DNA of 64,000 nucleotides from Mycobacterium kyogaense. GTDB lineage: Bacteria; Actinomycetota; Actinomycetes; Mycobacteriales; Mycobacteriaceae. The DNA lies in NCBI RefSeq assembly GCF_003254575.1, contig NZ_QJUA01000020.1:28951-92950 (forward strand). Reading direction: 5' to 3'. Shown piece after piece: positions 8,148 through 17,250 of this stretch. Position 1 is the first letter of the stretch. Each line of letters starts with the position of its first letter. A program made the position numbers and the translations under genes. Under the pieces are notes generated by a model. It had not been told where the DNA came from and made no database searches. It worked only from the letters and a program-made list of their open reading frames with translations.

Positions 8148-9629
8148 ATGCCCGGCCGAGCGTCCGATATGTCCAGGTACACCGAGACTGAGCGCAAGTT
8201 CGACGTCGACGATGCGACGGTGTCCCCGTCATTCGAGGGTCTGGCTGCGGTGTCTCGTGCAGAGCGGTCGCCGTCACAGTCTCTTGACGCTGTCTACTAC
8301 GACACATCGGCCCATGACCTGGCGCGCCACCGCATCACGCTGCGTCGCCGCACCGGCGGCACGGACGCGGGGTGGCATCTGAAGCTGCCGGCAGGTCAGG
8401 ACAGCCGCACCGAGGTCCGGCTTCCCCTCGAGGACGGCACGCCGGCGCATCCGCAGGTGCCCGACGGGCTGCGCGACGTCGTCCTCGCGATCGTCAGGGA
8501 TCACGGGCTGGCTCCGGTCGCGCGGATCAGCACCGTGCGCGAGGTCACGACGCTCTACGGCGCCGACGGGACCGAGGTGGCCGAATTCTGCGACGACCAC
8601 GTGACCGCGGGCGCGGTGGGCGGCGAGGAGCAGCACTGGCGGGAGTGGGAGCTCGAGCTCGCCGAAGGCGCAGATCGCGGATTGTTCAAACCGTTGACGC
8701 GTCGTCTGCTCGACGCCGGGGCCCGCGCGGCCGGGCACGGCTCGAAGTTGGCTCGGGTGCTGGCGACCCCCGCCGGTGAGGATTTGGCGGCGCTCGACGA
8801 TCCGGTGCACCGCGCGGTGGCTGAGCAGGTCGCCCAACTGGTCGAATGGGACCGCGCCGTGCGCGCGGACGTGTACGACTCGGTGCATCAGATGCGGGTG
8901 ACGACACGCAAGATCCGCAGCCTGCTGCAGTCGTCCGAGGGCGCGTTCGGCATCGACGACGACTCGTGGGTGCTTGCGGAGCTACGCGAACTGGCCGGTG
9001 TGCTCGGGGTGGCGCGGGATGCGGAGGTGCTGGCCGAGCGGTATGAGCACGCACTGGATGGGTTGCCTGACGACCTCGTCCGAGGACCGGTGCGCGAGCG
9101 GCTGGTCGAGGGTGCGAAGAAGCGATACGAGACCGGGTGGAAGCGCTCGTTGGCAGCGATGCGCACACCCAGGTATTTCCGGTTGTTGGATGCGCTGGAG
9201 GAATTGACGACGGCCGAGCCCTCGCTCGCGCCCGGCGAAGAACCCGCCGAGGTGACCATCGATTCGGCCTACAAGCGGGTGCGCAAAGCGGCGAAGAAGG
9301 CGACCGCCGAGGAGGGCGGCGAGCACGCCGACGAGGCGTTGCACAAGATCCGCAAGCGCGCCAAGCAGCTGCGGTACACGGCCGCGGCCACCGGGAAAGC
9401 CAAGGTGGCCGATCGGGCAAGAGCCATCCAGTCGCTGCTGGGCGATCATCAGGACAGCGTGGTGAGCAGGGCCCATCTGAGCCGGCAGGCCCAGCAGGCG
9501 CACGCCGCCGGCGAGGACACGTTCACCTACGGGCTGCTGTACCAGCAGGAACACGACCTGGCGGTGCGCTGCGAAGAACAGGTGGCCGACGCCCTGGAGC
9601 AACTGGCGAAGGCCGTCAAGAAGGCCTGA
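8148..9629 (+). CDS. CYTH-CHAD domain protein
   Basis: A 493-aa two-domain protein. The N-terminal CYTH domain begins with the signature ETERKFDVDD (ExExK) and keeps ITLRRRTGG, WHLKLPAG and EFCDDHV. The C-terminal CHAD domain (from about residue 210) shows the helical His motifs HQMRVTTRKIRSLL and HKIRKRAKQLRYTAA. CYTH domains bind triphosphates (triphosphatase fold) and CHAD domains bind inorganic polyphosphate, so a role in polyphosphate metabolism is likely. I chose the ATG at 8148 for its GAAGG upstream; the ATG at 8169, directly before the CYTH motif, is the alternative. It corresponds to the Rv2226 position beside panB. Confidence 0.9.
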   Translation: MPGRASDMSRYTETERKFDVDDATVSPSFEGLAAVSRAERSPSQSLDAVYYDTSAHDLARHRITLRRRTGGTDAGWHLKLPAGQDSRTEVRLPLEDGTPAHPQVPDGLRDVVLAIVRDHGLAPVARISTVREVTTLYGADGTEVAEFCDDHVTAGAVGGEEQHWREWELELAEGADRGLFKPLTRRLLDAGARAAGHGSKLARVLATPAGEDLAALDDPVHRAVAEQVAQLVEWDRAVRADVYDSVHQMRVTTRKIRSLLQSSEGAFGIDDDSWVLAELRELAGVLGVARDAEVLAERYEHALDGLPDDLVRGPVRERLVEGAKKRYETGWKRSLAAMRTPRYFRLLDALEELTTAEPSLAPGEEPAEVTIDSAYKRVRKAAKKATAEEGGEHADEALHKIRKRAKQLRYTAAATGKAKVADRARAIQSLLGDHQDSVVSRAHLSRQAQQAHAAGEDTFTYGLLYQQEHDLAVRCEEQVADALEQLAKAVKKA

Positions 9630-9638
9630 ACCCGTCGG

Positions 9639-10077
<439 letters not shown>

Positions 10078-10132
10078 TGACAACGTAGCGCCTGCCGCAG
10101 AGATTCCGGAAACGAATGCGCCCGCCGATTGG

Positions 10133-11431
10133 TCAGGCGCTGCGTTTGAGTTCGACGCCCAATTCCACGAGGTCGATGCTGAGCCCCCCTTCGATGACGC
10201 TGTAGCGACGGGCCGGCGGTGGTCCGGGGAGTGGTGGTGCGGTGGAGTGGTAGGTCGCGCCGGCGGGGGTGGTGTAGTCGGCGGTGTGGCGGCCCTCGGC
10301 CTCGCGGGTGGTGACGGTCCAGCCGGGGGCTTCTTTGGCGTAATTGCAGGCTTCGCAGGTGCCGAGCCCGTTGAGCGCTGAGGTTTTGCCTCCCCGGCGG
10401 GCGGGGGTGGCGTGGTCGTGGTGGCGGATCGGCGCGTCGCAGTAGGGGGTGCGGCAGGTCTGATCGCGCAGCCCGATGAAAATCGCCAACCCTTTCGGGA
10501 ACCGGCGGCTCCGGGATTCCATCGCGACCAGTTGTCCGCTGGCCGGGTGGCGGTAGAGCCGCCGCAACGTCGCTTTCGCCGCCTCATCAGCCACCGCATC
10601 GGACACCAGATCCCGCACCACCGCGGCCGGGACGGGGCCGTAGCCCTGCACCCAGCCGGGGCTGTCATCGTCACCGAGGAGGGTGGTGTCAGCCATGACG
10701 AGGTTGACTGCGATCGGCGCCGGTGTCTCGGCCGGGCGGGCGGTGACCCGGTGGTAGAGGGTGTCGGTCATGACCTGCCCGCGCGGTCGGCCGTCGCCGC
10801 ACAGATCGGCTTCGCGCTTGAGCGCGGCGTACACCCCGATGCCGTGGGCCAGCGGCATCAGCGCGGTCAGGTACACCATGCCGTTCGGTGCGGGCCGGGT
10901 GGAGACCCGCGCGGACGCCGCCGCGCGTTCTTTGCGTTGCACCACGGCGGCGGCGTCGAGGCGGGCGGCGATCGCTGCGGCCGCGGCCTCGATGCGCGCA
11001 TTGCCCAACCCGGTCAACGCATCCATATCGGCGCAGAGCTCGGCATCGAGCGCCTGCCGGTCTTCGACGGTCAGGCAGGCCGATTGTTTGACGATCAGCG
11101 TGGCCCGGTATTCGGTCAATACCCCGGCTTCGAGCGCGGCCAGGGTGTGGGGCATCTCTCCGACGAGGGCCTGGGCGAAGCCGAGGTGCTGGTTGCCGCG
11201 GGCCGGCGAATCCGCCCGCGCCAGCGCGACTTCCGAAGCCAACCCCCGGCCGCGCCGTCGCAACGGCATCCCCGCCTGAGCTTCGGCTACGCGGCGTTTC
11301 TCGGCCCACAATGCGGTCGCGCGGGCCTGCGCCGCCGCAGCCTGGGCCTTGAGTTGTTCGCAGCGAGTCACGACCTCGCGCAGCTCAGCCTCTGAGGCTG
11401 AACCATCGACATCGAACACTTGTGCGAACAT
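10133..11431 (-). CDS. DUF222 / HNH endonuclease domain protein (13E12-type)
   Basis: A 432-aa protein with an N-terminal DUF222 helical region and a C-terminal HNH nuclease motif, C-x4-C...HHDHATP...CEACNYAKEAPGW (about 330-380). These 13E12-repeat-type proteins are multicopy in mycobacteria and related actinobacteria; their role is uncertain, with mobility or DNA processing suspected. I start at the ATG at 11431 (MFAQVFDVDG), where the coding character begins; the frame is open further upstream, but that would run through the divergent gene. It follows rnpB on the same strand. A second family member sits at 62412-63836. Confidence 0.88.
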   Translation of the reverse strand: MFAQVFDVDGSASEAELREVVTRCEQLKAQAAAAQARATALWAEKRRVAEAQAGMPLRRRGRGLASEVALARADSPARGNQHLGFAQALVGEMPHTLAALEAGVLTEYRATLIVKQSACLTVEDRQALDAELCADMDALTGLGNARIEAAAAAIAARLDAAAVVQRKERAAASARVSTRPAPNGMVYLTALMPLAHGIGVYAALKREADLCGDGRPRGQVMTDTLYHRVTARPAETPAPIAVNLVMADTTLLGDDDSPGWVQGYGPVPAAVVRDLVSDAVADEAAKATLRRLYRHPASGQLVAMESRSRRFPKGLAIFIGLRDQTCRTPYCDAPIRHHDHATPARRGGKTSALNGLGTCEACNYAKEAPGWTVTTREAEGRHTADYTTPAGATYHSTAPPLPGPPPARRYSVIEGGLSIDLVELGVELKRSA

Positions 11432-11485
11432 GATCCCGACGCTACAACACGCCACCGACAACTCGATCTGCCACAGTGGAGCGCG

Positions 11486-12112
11486 GTGTATTCGAAGACG
11501 GAGTGGGCGACCGCGGAGCGGCGGGACTTCGCCGACCTGCTGGCAGGCCTCGACGATGAGCAATGGAATGCGCCGAGCCTGTGCGGCGATTGGCGGGTTC
11601 GCGATGTCGGGGCTCATCTGGTGGCTTACCTCGATCGCAGCCGCGCGGGCTTCTTCGCACACATGGCGCGACACCGCGGCCGGGTCGATCGGCTCAACAC
11701 CGCCGACGTCACTCGCCTGACGACCTGGTCCCGCGACCAGCTGATCACCGCCCTGCGCGTCAACGCCGAGCCCCGCGGCGTCAGCTCAGGCTTCGGCGGC
11801 CGAATCGCGTTGACAGAATGCATGATTCACCACCAAGACGTCCGCCGGGCTCTGAACTTGCCACGCACCATCGAGGCTGGCCCCTTGCTGGCCGCTCTCG
11901 ACTTCGCGCGCATCGCGCCGCTGATTCGCGGCGCGATGCGAACCCGAGGCCTCAGGATGATCGCCACCGATCTCGACTGGGCCGCCGGCCGCGGCGCTCC
12001 AGTCCGAGGTCCGGGAGAAGCCGTACTGATGGCGATGACCGGCCGCCCCGACGCGTTGTCACAGCTGAGCGGGCCGGGCGTGGACGAACTCAGCCGTCGG
12101 CTCGGCGCCTGA
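11486..12112 (+). CDS. Maleylpyruvate isomerase family mycothiol-dependent protein
   Basis: A 208-aa DinB-like protein of the MDMPI N-terminal family. Visible marks are WNAPSLCGDWRVRDVGAHLV near the N-terminus and MIHHQDVRRAL further on; these supply the metal-binding His residues of the four-helix fold. Family members use mycothiol as cofactor or are its S-transferases; the substrate here is unknown. I chose the GTG at 11486 because GGAG precedes it closely; an upstream ATG at 11420 would overlap the divergent HNH gene. It converges on a methyltransferase gene with a 23-bp 3' overlap. Confidence 0.82.
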   Translation: MYSKTEWATAERRDFADLLAGLDDEQWNAPSLCGDWRVRDVGAHLVAYLDRSRAGFFAHMARHRGRVDRLNTADVTRLTTWSRDQLITALRVNAEPRGVSSGFGGRIALTECMIHHQDVRRALNLPRTIEAGPLLAALDFARIAPLIRGAMRTRGLRMIATDLDWAAGRGAPVRGPGEAVLMAMTGRPDALSQLSGPGVDELSRRLGA

Positions 12113-12728
12113 GCACGATGAGGTTGTCGATCAGGACCGCCTGCTGACCGTCGGGCCCGACCGCATCCCGCTCCACAGGCGCCGCACGCAGCGTTTCCCA
12201 TTGCCCAGGATCCAGGTCGATCTGAGCCAGCACACCCTCGACCGTCGGGAACTCGTGATCGTGCTTCAGATTCGCCCAGGGCGGAGCTGCGCCGTGGTCC
12301 ACGATGATCAACACCCCGCCCGGCGCGACGGCCCGCGCCGACGCGGCGAAGATGCGTTCCCTGTCCAGCTGCACCATCGACTGCAGGAACTGCGCCGAGA
12401 CCAGATCGAAGGTCCCCTCCGGGAAGTCCTCGGAGAGGTTCATCTGAACGAAGGCAGTCCGATCGCGGAGATCCCGTTGGGCCGCTTCGTCGGTCGCGCG
12501 GTGCAGTGCCGTCTCGGAGATGTCGACCCCGAGGGCGCGCCAACCGTTCTCGGCCAGCCACAGGACGTCGGCCCCCTCGCCGCAGCCGAGATCGAGCGCC
12601 CGGCCCGGCGGCAGCGAACCCGCCACCTCCGCGACCCACGGATTGACCCGCCCGCTCCACACACGGTCCCGTTCGCCGTATCTGGCTTCCCAGTGCGCCT
12701 TCACGTCCTGCTCGTCATGCGTATTCAT
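12090..12728 (-). CDS. Class I SAM-dependent methyltransferase
   Basis: A 212-aa protein with SAM-binding motif I as ALDLGCGEGADVLWLAE (about residues 44-60), an acidic residue ending strand 2 (GVDIS), and motif IV around FDLVSAQFLQS. The N-terminus (HWEARYGERDRVWSG.VNP) resembles TehB/thiopurine-type small-molecule methyltransferases. Its ATG overlaps the stop of the upstream reductase gene (ATGA), and GGAGGA lies 5' of it, so the two are translationally coupled. Together with the divergent XRE-cupin regulator this looks like a small detoxification or stress cassette. The substrate cannot be read from the sequence. Confidence 0.88.
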   Translation of the reverse strand: MNTHDEQDVKAHWEARYGERDRVWSGRVNPWVAEVAGSLPPGRALDLGCGEGADVLWLAENGWRALGVDISETALHRATDEAAQRDLRDRTAFVQMNLSEDFPEGTFDLVSAQFLQSMVQLDRERIFAASARAVAPGGVLIIVDHGAAPPWANLKHDHEFPTVEGVLAQIDLDPGQWETLRAAPVERDAVGPDGQQAVLIDNLIVLRRRADG

Positions 12729-13642
12729 ACGTCCTCCTCCATCACACTGCGGACAATTGCTGCGGCGGCCGCCGACCCCGAGGCCACCGCGGCAGCCACC
12801 TGAGGCATGGGCACGCTCACATCCCCGGCCGCGAACACACCGGGCACCGAGGTCTGCCACATCGCGTCCACCGCGATGGCTTCCTCCGACAACGGACCGG
12901 GTGGGGCGAAAGCCACACCGAGCGCTCGTGCCAGCCCGCTGCGCTGATACAGCGTGCTCGCCACCAGCAAGCCCCGCCGGCTCAGCGTCGTGCCGTCGGC
13001 GAACACCACGGTGTCCAGCTGTCCGTCGGCACCCGACACTCGCGCGATCTGACGCTCGTCGACCGCGATCCCGCGCGCCGTCAACTGCTCCAGGCCGGCG
13101 GGACTCACCTCGGCAGGCCCGTTGGACAGCACCACGACGTCGTCACTCCATTGACTCAGCAGCGTCGCCATGTGGACCGCCCGCTCCCCCTGTGCGATCA
13201 CCCCGAGGGGCTGCTCGCGCATCTCCCAGCCGTGGCAGAACGGACAATGGAACACCGAGCCACCCCAGAACTCGTCGAGGCCTGTGACACTGGGCAATTC
13301 GTAGCGCATACCGGTTGTCAGCAGAACCCGCCGCACCTCGACGGCGCGACCGCCGGGCAGCCCGACCGTGAAGCCACCCTCGTGTGCAATCACCGACGTG
13401 ACCTCGCCGTCGAGCACCTCCACCGACGGATATCGGGTGACCTCGTCGCGGCCCCTCGCATACAGCTGCGCGGGCGGCACCCCGTCGAAACCGAGGAGTC
13501 CGCCGATGCCGTGCGCGGCAAGGTTGCTCTGCGCACTGGCGTCCACCACCAGCGTGCGCATCCGAGCTCGGCCCAGCACCAGCGCGGCGCTCAGCCCAGC
13601 GGCGCCACCGCCGATCACCACACAGTCCCATCTCTCACTCAT
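12725..13642 (-). CDS. Thioredoxin-reductase-like FAD/NAD(P)-dependent oxidoreductase
   Basis: A 305-aa flavoprotein. It has the N-terminal FAD dinucleotide fold VVIGGGAAGLSAALVLG (about 8-24), a redox-type CPFC motif in HCPFCHGWE (about 130-138), and the C-terminal FAD motif GVFAAGDV. The second (NAD(P)H) Rossmann motif is poor: the usual GGGxSA is replaced by GVIAQGERAVHMA, so the electron donor is uncertain. It may reduce a small protein or compound rather than thioredoxin. The first gene of a two-gene unit with the methyltransferase, divergent from the XRE-cupin gene across 47 bp, which probably holds shared control signals. Confidence 0.87.
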   Translation of the reverse strand: MSERWDCVVIGGGAAGLSAALVLGRARMRTLVVDASAQSNLAAHGIGGLLGFDGVPPAQLYARGRDEVTRYPSVEVLDGEVTSVIAHEGGFTVGLPGGRAVEVRRVLLTTGMRYELPSVTGLDEFWGGSVFHCPFCHGWEMREQPLGVIAQGERAVHMATLLSQWSDDVVVLSNGPAEVSPAGLEQLTARGIAVDERQIARVSGADGQLDTVVFADGTTLSRRGLLVASTLYQRSGLARALGVAFAPPGPLSEEAIAVDAMWQTSVPGVFAAGDVSVPMPQVAAAVASGSAAAAAIVRSVMEEDV

Positions 13643-13684
13643 GTCACCACCTTGCCCGCAGAGCGCGCGATCTGCCAAGCTCTT

Positions 13685-13699
13685 TTGCCATGCAGGCAA
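13685..13699. promoter_or_regulatory. Inverted repeat over the XRE-cupin start codon
   Basis: TTGCC and GGCAA flank 5 bases that include the ATG of the XRE-cupin gene. Another CTTGCC lies about 30 bp to the left. A dimeric XRE repressor binding here would block its own gene and possibly the divergent reductase-methyltransferase pair. The motif is short; the assignment is inference. Confidence 0.35.
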
Positions 13700-14274
13700 G
13701 AGACGACGACGGGGTCGACGCCCGGGTGCGGCGGCGGCTCCGCGAACTGCGCACCCAGCGGGGCATGACGCTCGACGATGTGGCGTCCCGGTCGAGCATC
13801 GACGTCTCCACGTTGAGCCGGCTGGAATCCGGAAAGCGCCGATTGGCTCTCGACCACCTGCCGCGGCTGGCCCGGGCGCTCTCGGTCAGCACCGACGAGC
13901 TGCTCCGCGAACCCGAGGTCGATGATCCGCGGGTGCGCGGCACCGCCCACACGAGCCATCTGATCACGTTCTGGCCCTTGACCGGTCAGGGTCCCGCCGG
14001 GGGCCTACACGCCTACAAGATCCGGATCAGCGCACGACGGCGCACCCCGCCCGAGCAGCTTCCGGTCCACGAGGGCCACGACTGGATGTACGTGCTGTCC
14101 GGTCGCATGCGCCTACTCCTCGGCGATCGCGATTTCACCATCAAACCCGGTGAGGCCGTGGAGTTCTCGACGTGGACGCCGCACTGGTTCGGCACCGTCG
14201 ACGGTCCGGTGGAGGCACTAGCACTGTTCGGCCTCCACGGCGAACGCGTGCACCTGCACACCGATCACAAATAG
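13690..14274 (+). CDS. XRE-family transcriptional regulator with cupin domain
   Basis: A 194-aa regulator. The N-terminal helix-turn-helix spans about residues 12-67 (LRELRTQRGMTLDDVASRSS...LSRLESGKRRLALDHLPRLA). The C-terminal cupin barrel spans about 105-190, with the first motif in PVHEGHDWMYVLSGRMRLLLG and the second in PHWFGTVDG. Such HTH-cupin proteins sense a small ligand or metal and repress nearby genes. It is divergent from the reductase-methyltransferase pair, its likely target. No clear ribosome binding site precedes the ATG. The last 10 bp overlap the convergent RNase H/phosphatase gene. Confidence 0.9.
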   Translation: MQARDDDGVDARVRRRLRELRTQRGMTLDDVASRSSIDVSTLSRLESGKRRLALDHLPRLARALSVSTDELLREPEVDDPRVRGTAHTSHLITFWPLTGQGPAGGLHAYKIRISARRRTPPEQLPVHEGHDWMYVLSGRMRLLLGDRDFTIKPGEAVEFSTWTPHWFGTVDGPVEALALFGLHGERVHLHTDHK

Positions 14275-15326
14275 GCGGTCTGGTTGACCAGTCGCACCGA
14301 CGCCGCTCCGTCGGGATAGAACTCCGCGATCGACAGCGACGCGAGATCCAGGTGCAGCCGGTAGAGAATCGCCGGGCCGGCGTCCAGGGCAACGCGCAGA
14401 AGCGTTTTGATCGGCGTCACGTGGGAGACGACCAGTACCGTCTGGCCGGCGCGTTCGGCGAGCAGACGCTGCTGCGCACGGGTGATCCTGCGCGCGACGG
14501 CATCGAAGCTCTCGCCCCCCGGCGGGGCGACGGCGGTGTCGGCCAGCCAGCGTCGATGAAGGTCGGGATCCCGCTCGGACGCTTCGCGGAACGTCAGCCC
14601 CTCCCATGCACCGAAATCGGTTTCGATCAGGTCGTCGTCGACCTCGACGTCGAGGCCGAGCGCACCTGCGGCCGCCGAGGCGGTGTCGCGCGCCCGCTGC
14701 AGCGGGGAGGACACCACCGCGTCGATCCCTCCGATGCGGGACAGATAGCCGGCCGCGGCGGCGGCCTGGCGCACGCCGAGTTCGGTCAGGTCGGGGTTGC
14801 CGCGCCCCGAATAGCGACGTTCCACCGACAGCGGGGTCTGACCGTGGCGCAGCAGCAGGAGGCGTGTGGGCGCGCCGGTGGCGCCCGTCCATCCGGCCGG
14901 ATTCGCCTTCACCGCTTCCGATTCCGCCGCGGCATCCATCGCCTGATTCGCCAACGCGTCGGCGGCGCTGTTCTGCTCGCGGGGAACCCAGGTGTAGACG
15001 ACATGCTCGAACGCAGCGGCGTGCTCGCGTGCTTGCTGGTGCAGCGCAGCCAGATCGGGGTGCTTGACCCGCCAACGCCCGGCCATCTGTTCCACGACCA
15101 GCTTCGAGTCCATCCGGACCTCGACGTCGGTCGCGCCGACGCCCGCGGCTGTCTCCAGACCTGCGATGAGCCCACGGTATTCGGCCACGTTGTTGGTGGC
15201 GCGACCGATCGCCGCCTTGGCTTCTGCGAGCACCTCCGTGCGATCTGCGGACCACACGACGGCGCCGTACCCGGCCGGACCGGGGTTACCGCGCGATCCC
15301 CCGTCGGCCTCGACGAGGACCTTCAC
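14265..15326 (-). CDS. Bifunctional RNase H / acid phosphatase (histidine phosphatase family)
   Basis: A 353-aa fusion. Residues about 1-130 are an RNase H type I domain: VEADGGSRGNPGPAGYG with the first catalytic Asp, NVAEYRGLIAGLE with Glu, and MDSKLVVEQMAGRWRVKH with Asp. Residues about 155-350 are a phosphoglycerate-mutase-like phosphatase with LLRHGQTPLSVERRYSGRGN and a later SHVTPIK. In M. tuberculosis the homologue Rv2228c degrades RNA-DNA hybrids and has alpha-ribazole phosphatase (CobC) activity; I infer both here. The GTG at 15326 overlaps the stop of the zinc-ribbon gene by 4 bp (GTGA), indicating translational coupling and favouring this start. Confidence 0.92.
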   Translation of the reverse strand: MKVLVEADGGSRGNPGPAGYGAVVWSADRTEVLAEAKAAIGRATNNVAEYRGLIAGLETAAGVGATDVEVRMDSKLVVEQMAGRWRVKHPDLAALHQQAREHAAAFEHVVYTWVPREQNSAADALANQAMDAAAESEAVKANPAGWTGATGAPTRLLLLRHGQTPLSVERRYSGRGNPDLTELGVRQAAAAAGYLSRIGGIDAVVSSPLQRARDTASAAAGALGLDVEVDDDLIETDFGAWEGLTFREASERDPDLHRRWLADTAVAPPGGESFDAVARRITRAQQRLLAERAGQTVLVVSHVTPIKTLLRVALDAGPAILYRLHLDLASLSIAEFYPDGAASVRLVNQTAYL

Positions 15327-16060
15327 GCCCCGGAACCCTTGATCCGCAGCAAGATTGCCGAGCACTCAGGGCACCGCAGCACCTCGTCGTCCGGCGCGGC
15401 GGCGATGCGAGCCAACTCACCCCTGTCGATCTCGAGCCGGCACGCGCCGCACCGCCTGCCCTGCAGGGTGGCGGCGCCTGTCCCGCCACGGGCGCGCTGA
15501 CGCTCGTACATGGACACCAGCGACTCATCGATCGTGGCGACCAGTTCCTCACGCCGCGAACGTGCCTGATGTGCGAGCTGGGCGAGATGCGTGCGCGCCG
15601 ATTCACAGTTGCGTTGCGCATCGGTCATCGCGCTCTGCAGGTCGTCGATCCCGGCCAGTTCCCGATCCTGATCGCCGGCCAGCTCTTCGCGCCGTTCCAT
15701 CACCTCGAGCAGGGAATCCTCGAGACTGGCCTGCCGCCGCTCCAACGTGTCGAGTTCGTGCTGGATTTCGGTGAGCTGCTTGGCGTCCACGGTGCCGCCC
15801 TCGAGCAGGCGACGATCGCGGTCCTCCCGCTGACGCACGCCGTCGATCTCGTTCTCCAACTTGGCGATCTGCGCGTCGATGTCGGCGAGCGCCAACTGGA
15901 CGACGGCCAGCCGGTCGTTCGCCTCGTGGTGGGCGCTCTGCGCGGCCTCCAGCTTGGACTGTTCGGGAAGGTTCTTCAGCCGGTGGTCGAGCCGACCGAT
16001 CTCAGCGTCGAGTTCCGCGAGCTCGAGCACCAGACGTTGCTGTGCCACATCAGCTTTCAT
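15323..16060 (-). CDS. Coiled-coil zinc-ribbon protein (C4-type, Rv2229c-like)
   Basis: A 245-aa protein. Residues about 5-170 form a long coiled coil rich in Glu, Arg, Leu and Gln. The C-terminus holds a C4 zinc ribbon: CGAC near residue 204 and CPEC near 232. Family members are thought to bind nucleic acid, but no reaction is established. I chose the ATG at 16060 ([10 protein letters not shown]), where the coiled coil begins. It overlaps the upstream NIF3 gene by 11 bp and the downstream RNase H gene by 4 bp, so the three form an operon, conserved as Rv2230c-Rv2229c-Rv2228c. Confidence 0.88.
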   Translation of the reverse strand: MKADVAQQRLVLELAELDAEIGRLDHRLKNLPEQSKLEAAQSAHHEANDRLAVVQLALADIDAQIAKLENEIDGVRQREDRDRRLLEGGTVDAKQLTEIQHELDTLERRQASLEDSLLEVMERREELAGDQDRELAGIDDLQSAMTDAQRNCESARTHLAQLAHQARSRREELVATIDESLVSMYERQRARGGTGAATLQGRRCGACRLEIDRGELARIAAAPDDEVLRCPECSAILLRIKGSGA

Positions 16061-17180
16061 GAAAACATTCCTCGACATTCCAGGGGTCGGTGCGCACCGG
16101 GGACACGGTGACGGGCAGATCGGCGAAGTGTTGATGCAAGAGGGCGGCCGCCTGGCCGCACCATGGGAACTCACTGGCCCAGTGCGCGACGTCGACGAGC
16201 GCGACGCCCGATGACCGCCGGTGCTCGTCGGCGGGATGGTGGCGCAGGTCCGCGGTCACGTACGCCTGCACGCCCGCACCGTCGACCTCGGTGAGCAGCG
16301 AATCCCCGGCGCCACCACACAGCGCCACACTGGACACGATCGCGTCCGGGTCTCCGGAGGCGCGCACTCCCCACGTGGTGGCCGGCAGACCGCGACGCAC
16401 CCGGGCGACGAACACGCTCAACGGTTCCGGCTCGGCCAGCGCCGCGATGCGGCCGAGTCCGGTGCCGTCGGGTACGGGTGCAACGGCGACGACGTCGAAC
16501 GCGGGCTCCTCGTACGGATGTGCCGCGCGCAGGGCGGCGAGCACTGCCGCGCGGCGAGACCGGGGCGCCACCATCTCCACGCGGTCCTCGTCGACCTGCT
16601 CGACGGTGCCGACCTCTCCGATGGCGGGTGACGCGCCGGCGAGCGGCAGGAACTGCCCGACCCCCGACACGCTCCAGCTGCACTGCGCGTAGTCGCCGAT
16701 CTGACCGGCCCCGGCATCGAACATCGCGGTCTGCACCGCCGCGGCGCTCTGGCGCGGGACGTAGACGCCCCACTTGTCCAGCCCCGGGGAGGCCGGCTCG
16801 GGCGACAGCACGTCGGTGACCGTCAGACCCAGTGCCCCGGCGAGGGCATCGGAGACGCCCGGTGCCGCGCTGTCGGCGTTGGTGTGCGCGGTGAACAGCG
16901 CGCGACCGGTGCGGATCATCGCGTGCAGCAGCGAACCCTTGGCGGTGTCGGCGGCCACGGTGTCCACGCCGCGCAGCAGCAGCGGATGATGCGCGAGCAG
17001 CAGCCCGCGCTGCGGCACCGTCGCCACCACCTCGGCCGTCGCGTCGACGGCGACGGTGACGGACTCGATCGCCTCGGCCGGATCTCCGCACACCAGGCCG
17101 ACGGAGTCCCAGCTCTGCGCGAGGCGGGGCGGATAGGCCGCGTCGAGTACCTCGATGACGTCGGCGAGACGCACCGTCAT
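16050..17180 (-). CDS. NIF3-like dinuclear metal-centre protein
   Basis: A 376-aa NIF3/DUF34 protein. Visible marks: [12 protein letters not shown] near the N-terminus, [12 protein letters not shown] and [10 protein letters not shown] (metal-binding His residues), an inserted PII-like middle domain ([26 protein letters not shown]), and [12 protein letters not shown]...DVAHWASE with the remaining metal ligands. These hexameric proteins bind two metals; a GTP-cyclohydrolase-like or NAD-related role has been proposed but not settled. The ATG at 17180 is preceded by GAGGTGATGG; an ATG six codons upstream (17198) is possible. First gene of the operon with the zinc ribbon and RNase H. The cobC gene that separates it from the HAD gene in M. 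tuberculosis is absent. Confidence 0.92.
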   Translation of the reverse strand: MTVRLADVIEVLDAAYPPRLAQSWDSVGLVCGDPAEAIESVTVAVDATAEVVATVPQRGLLLAHHPLLLRGVDTVAADTAKGSLLHAMIRTGRALFTAHTNADSAAPGVSDALAGALGLTVTDVLSPEPASPGLDKWGVYVPRQSAAAVQTAMFDAGAGQIGDYAQCSWSVSGVGQFLPLAGASPAIGEVGTVEQVDEDRVEMVAPRSRRAAVLAALRAAHPYEEPAFDVVAVAPVPDGTGLGRIAALAEPEPLSVFVARVRRGLPATTWGVRASGDPDAIVSSVALCGGAGDSLLTEVDGAGVQAYVTADLRHHPADEHRRSSGVALVDVAHWASEFPWCGQAAALLHQHFADLPVTVSPVRTDPWNVEECFHES

Positions 17181-17250
17181 TCCATCACCTCGGGACATGC
17201 CACATCACGACAGTAGTGCGCGGGTCCAGCCACTCCGGGCATCAGGGACA

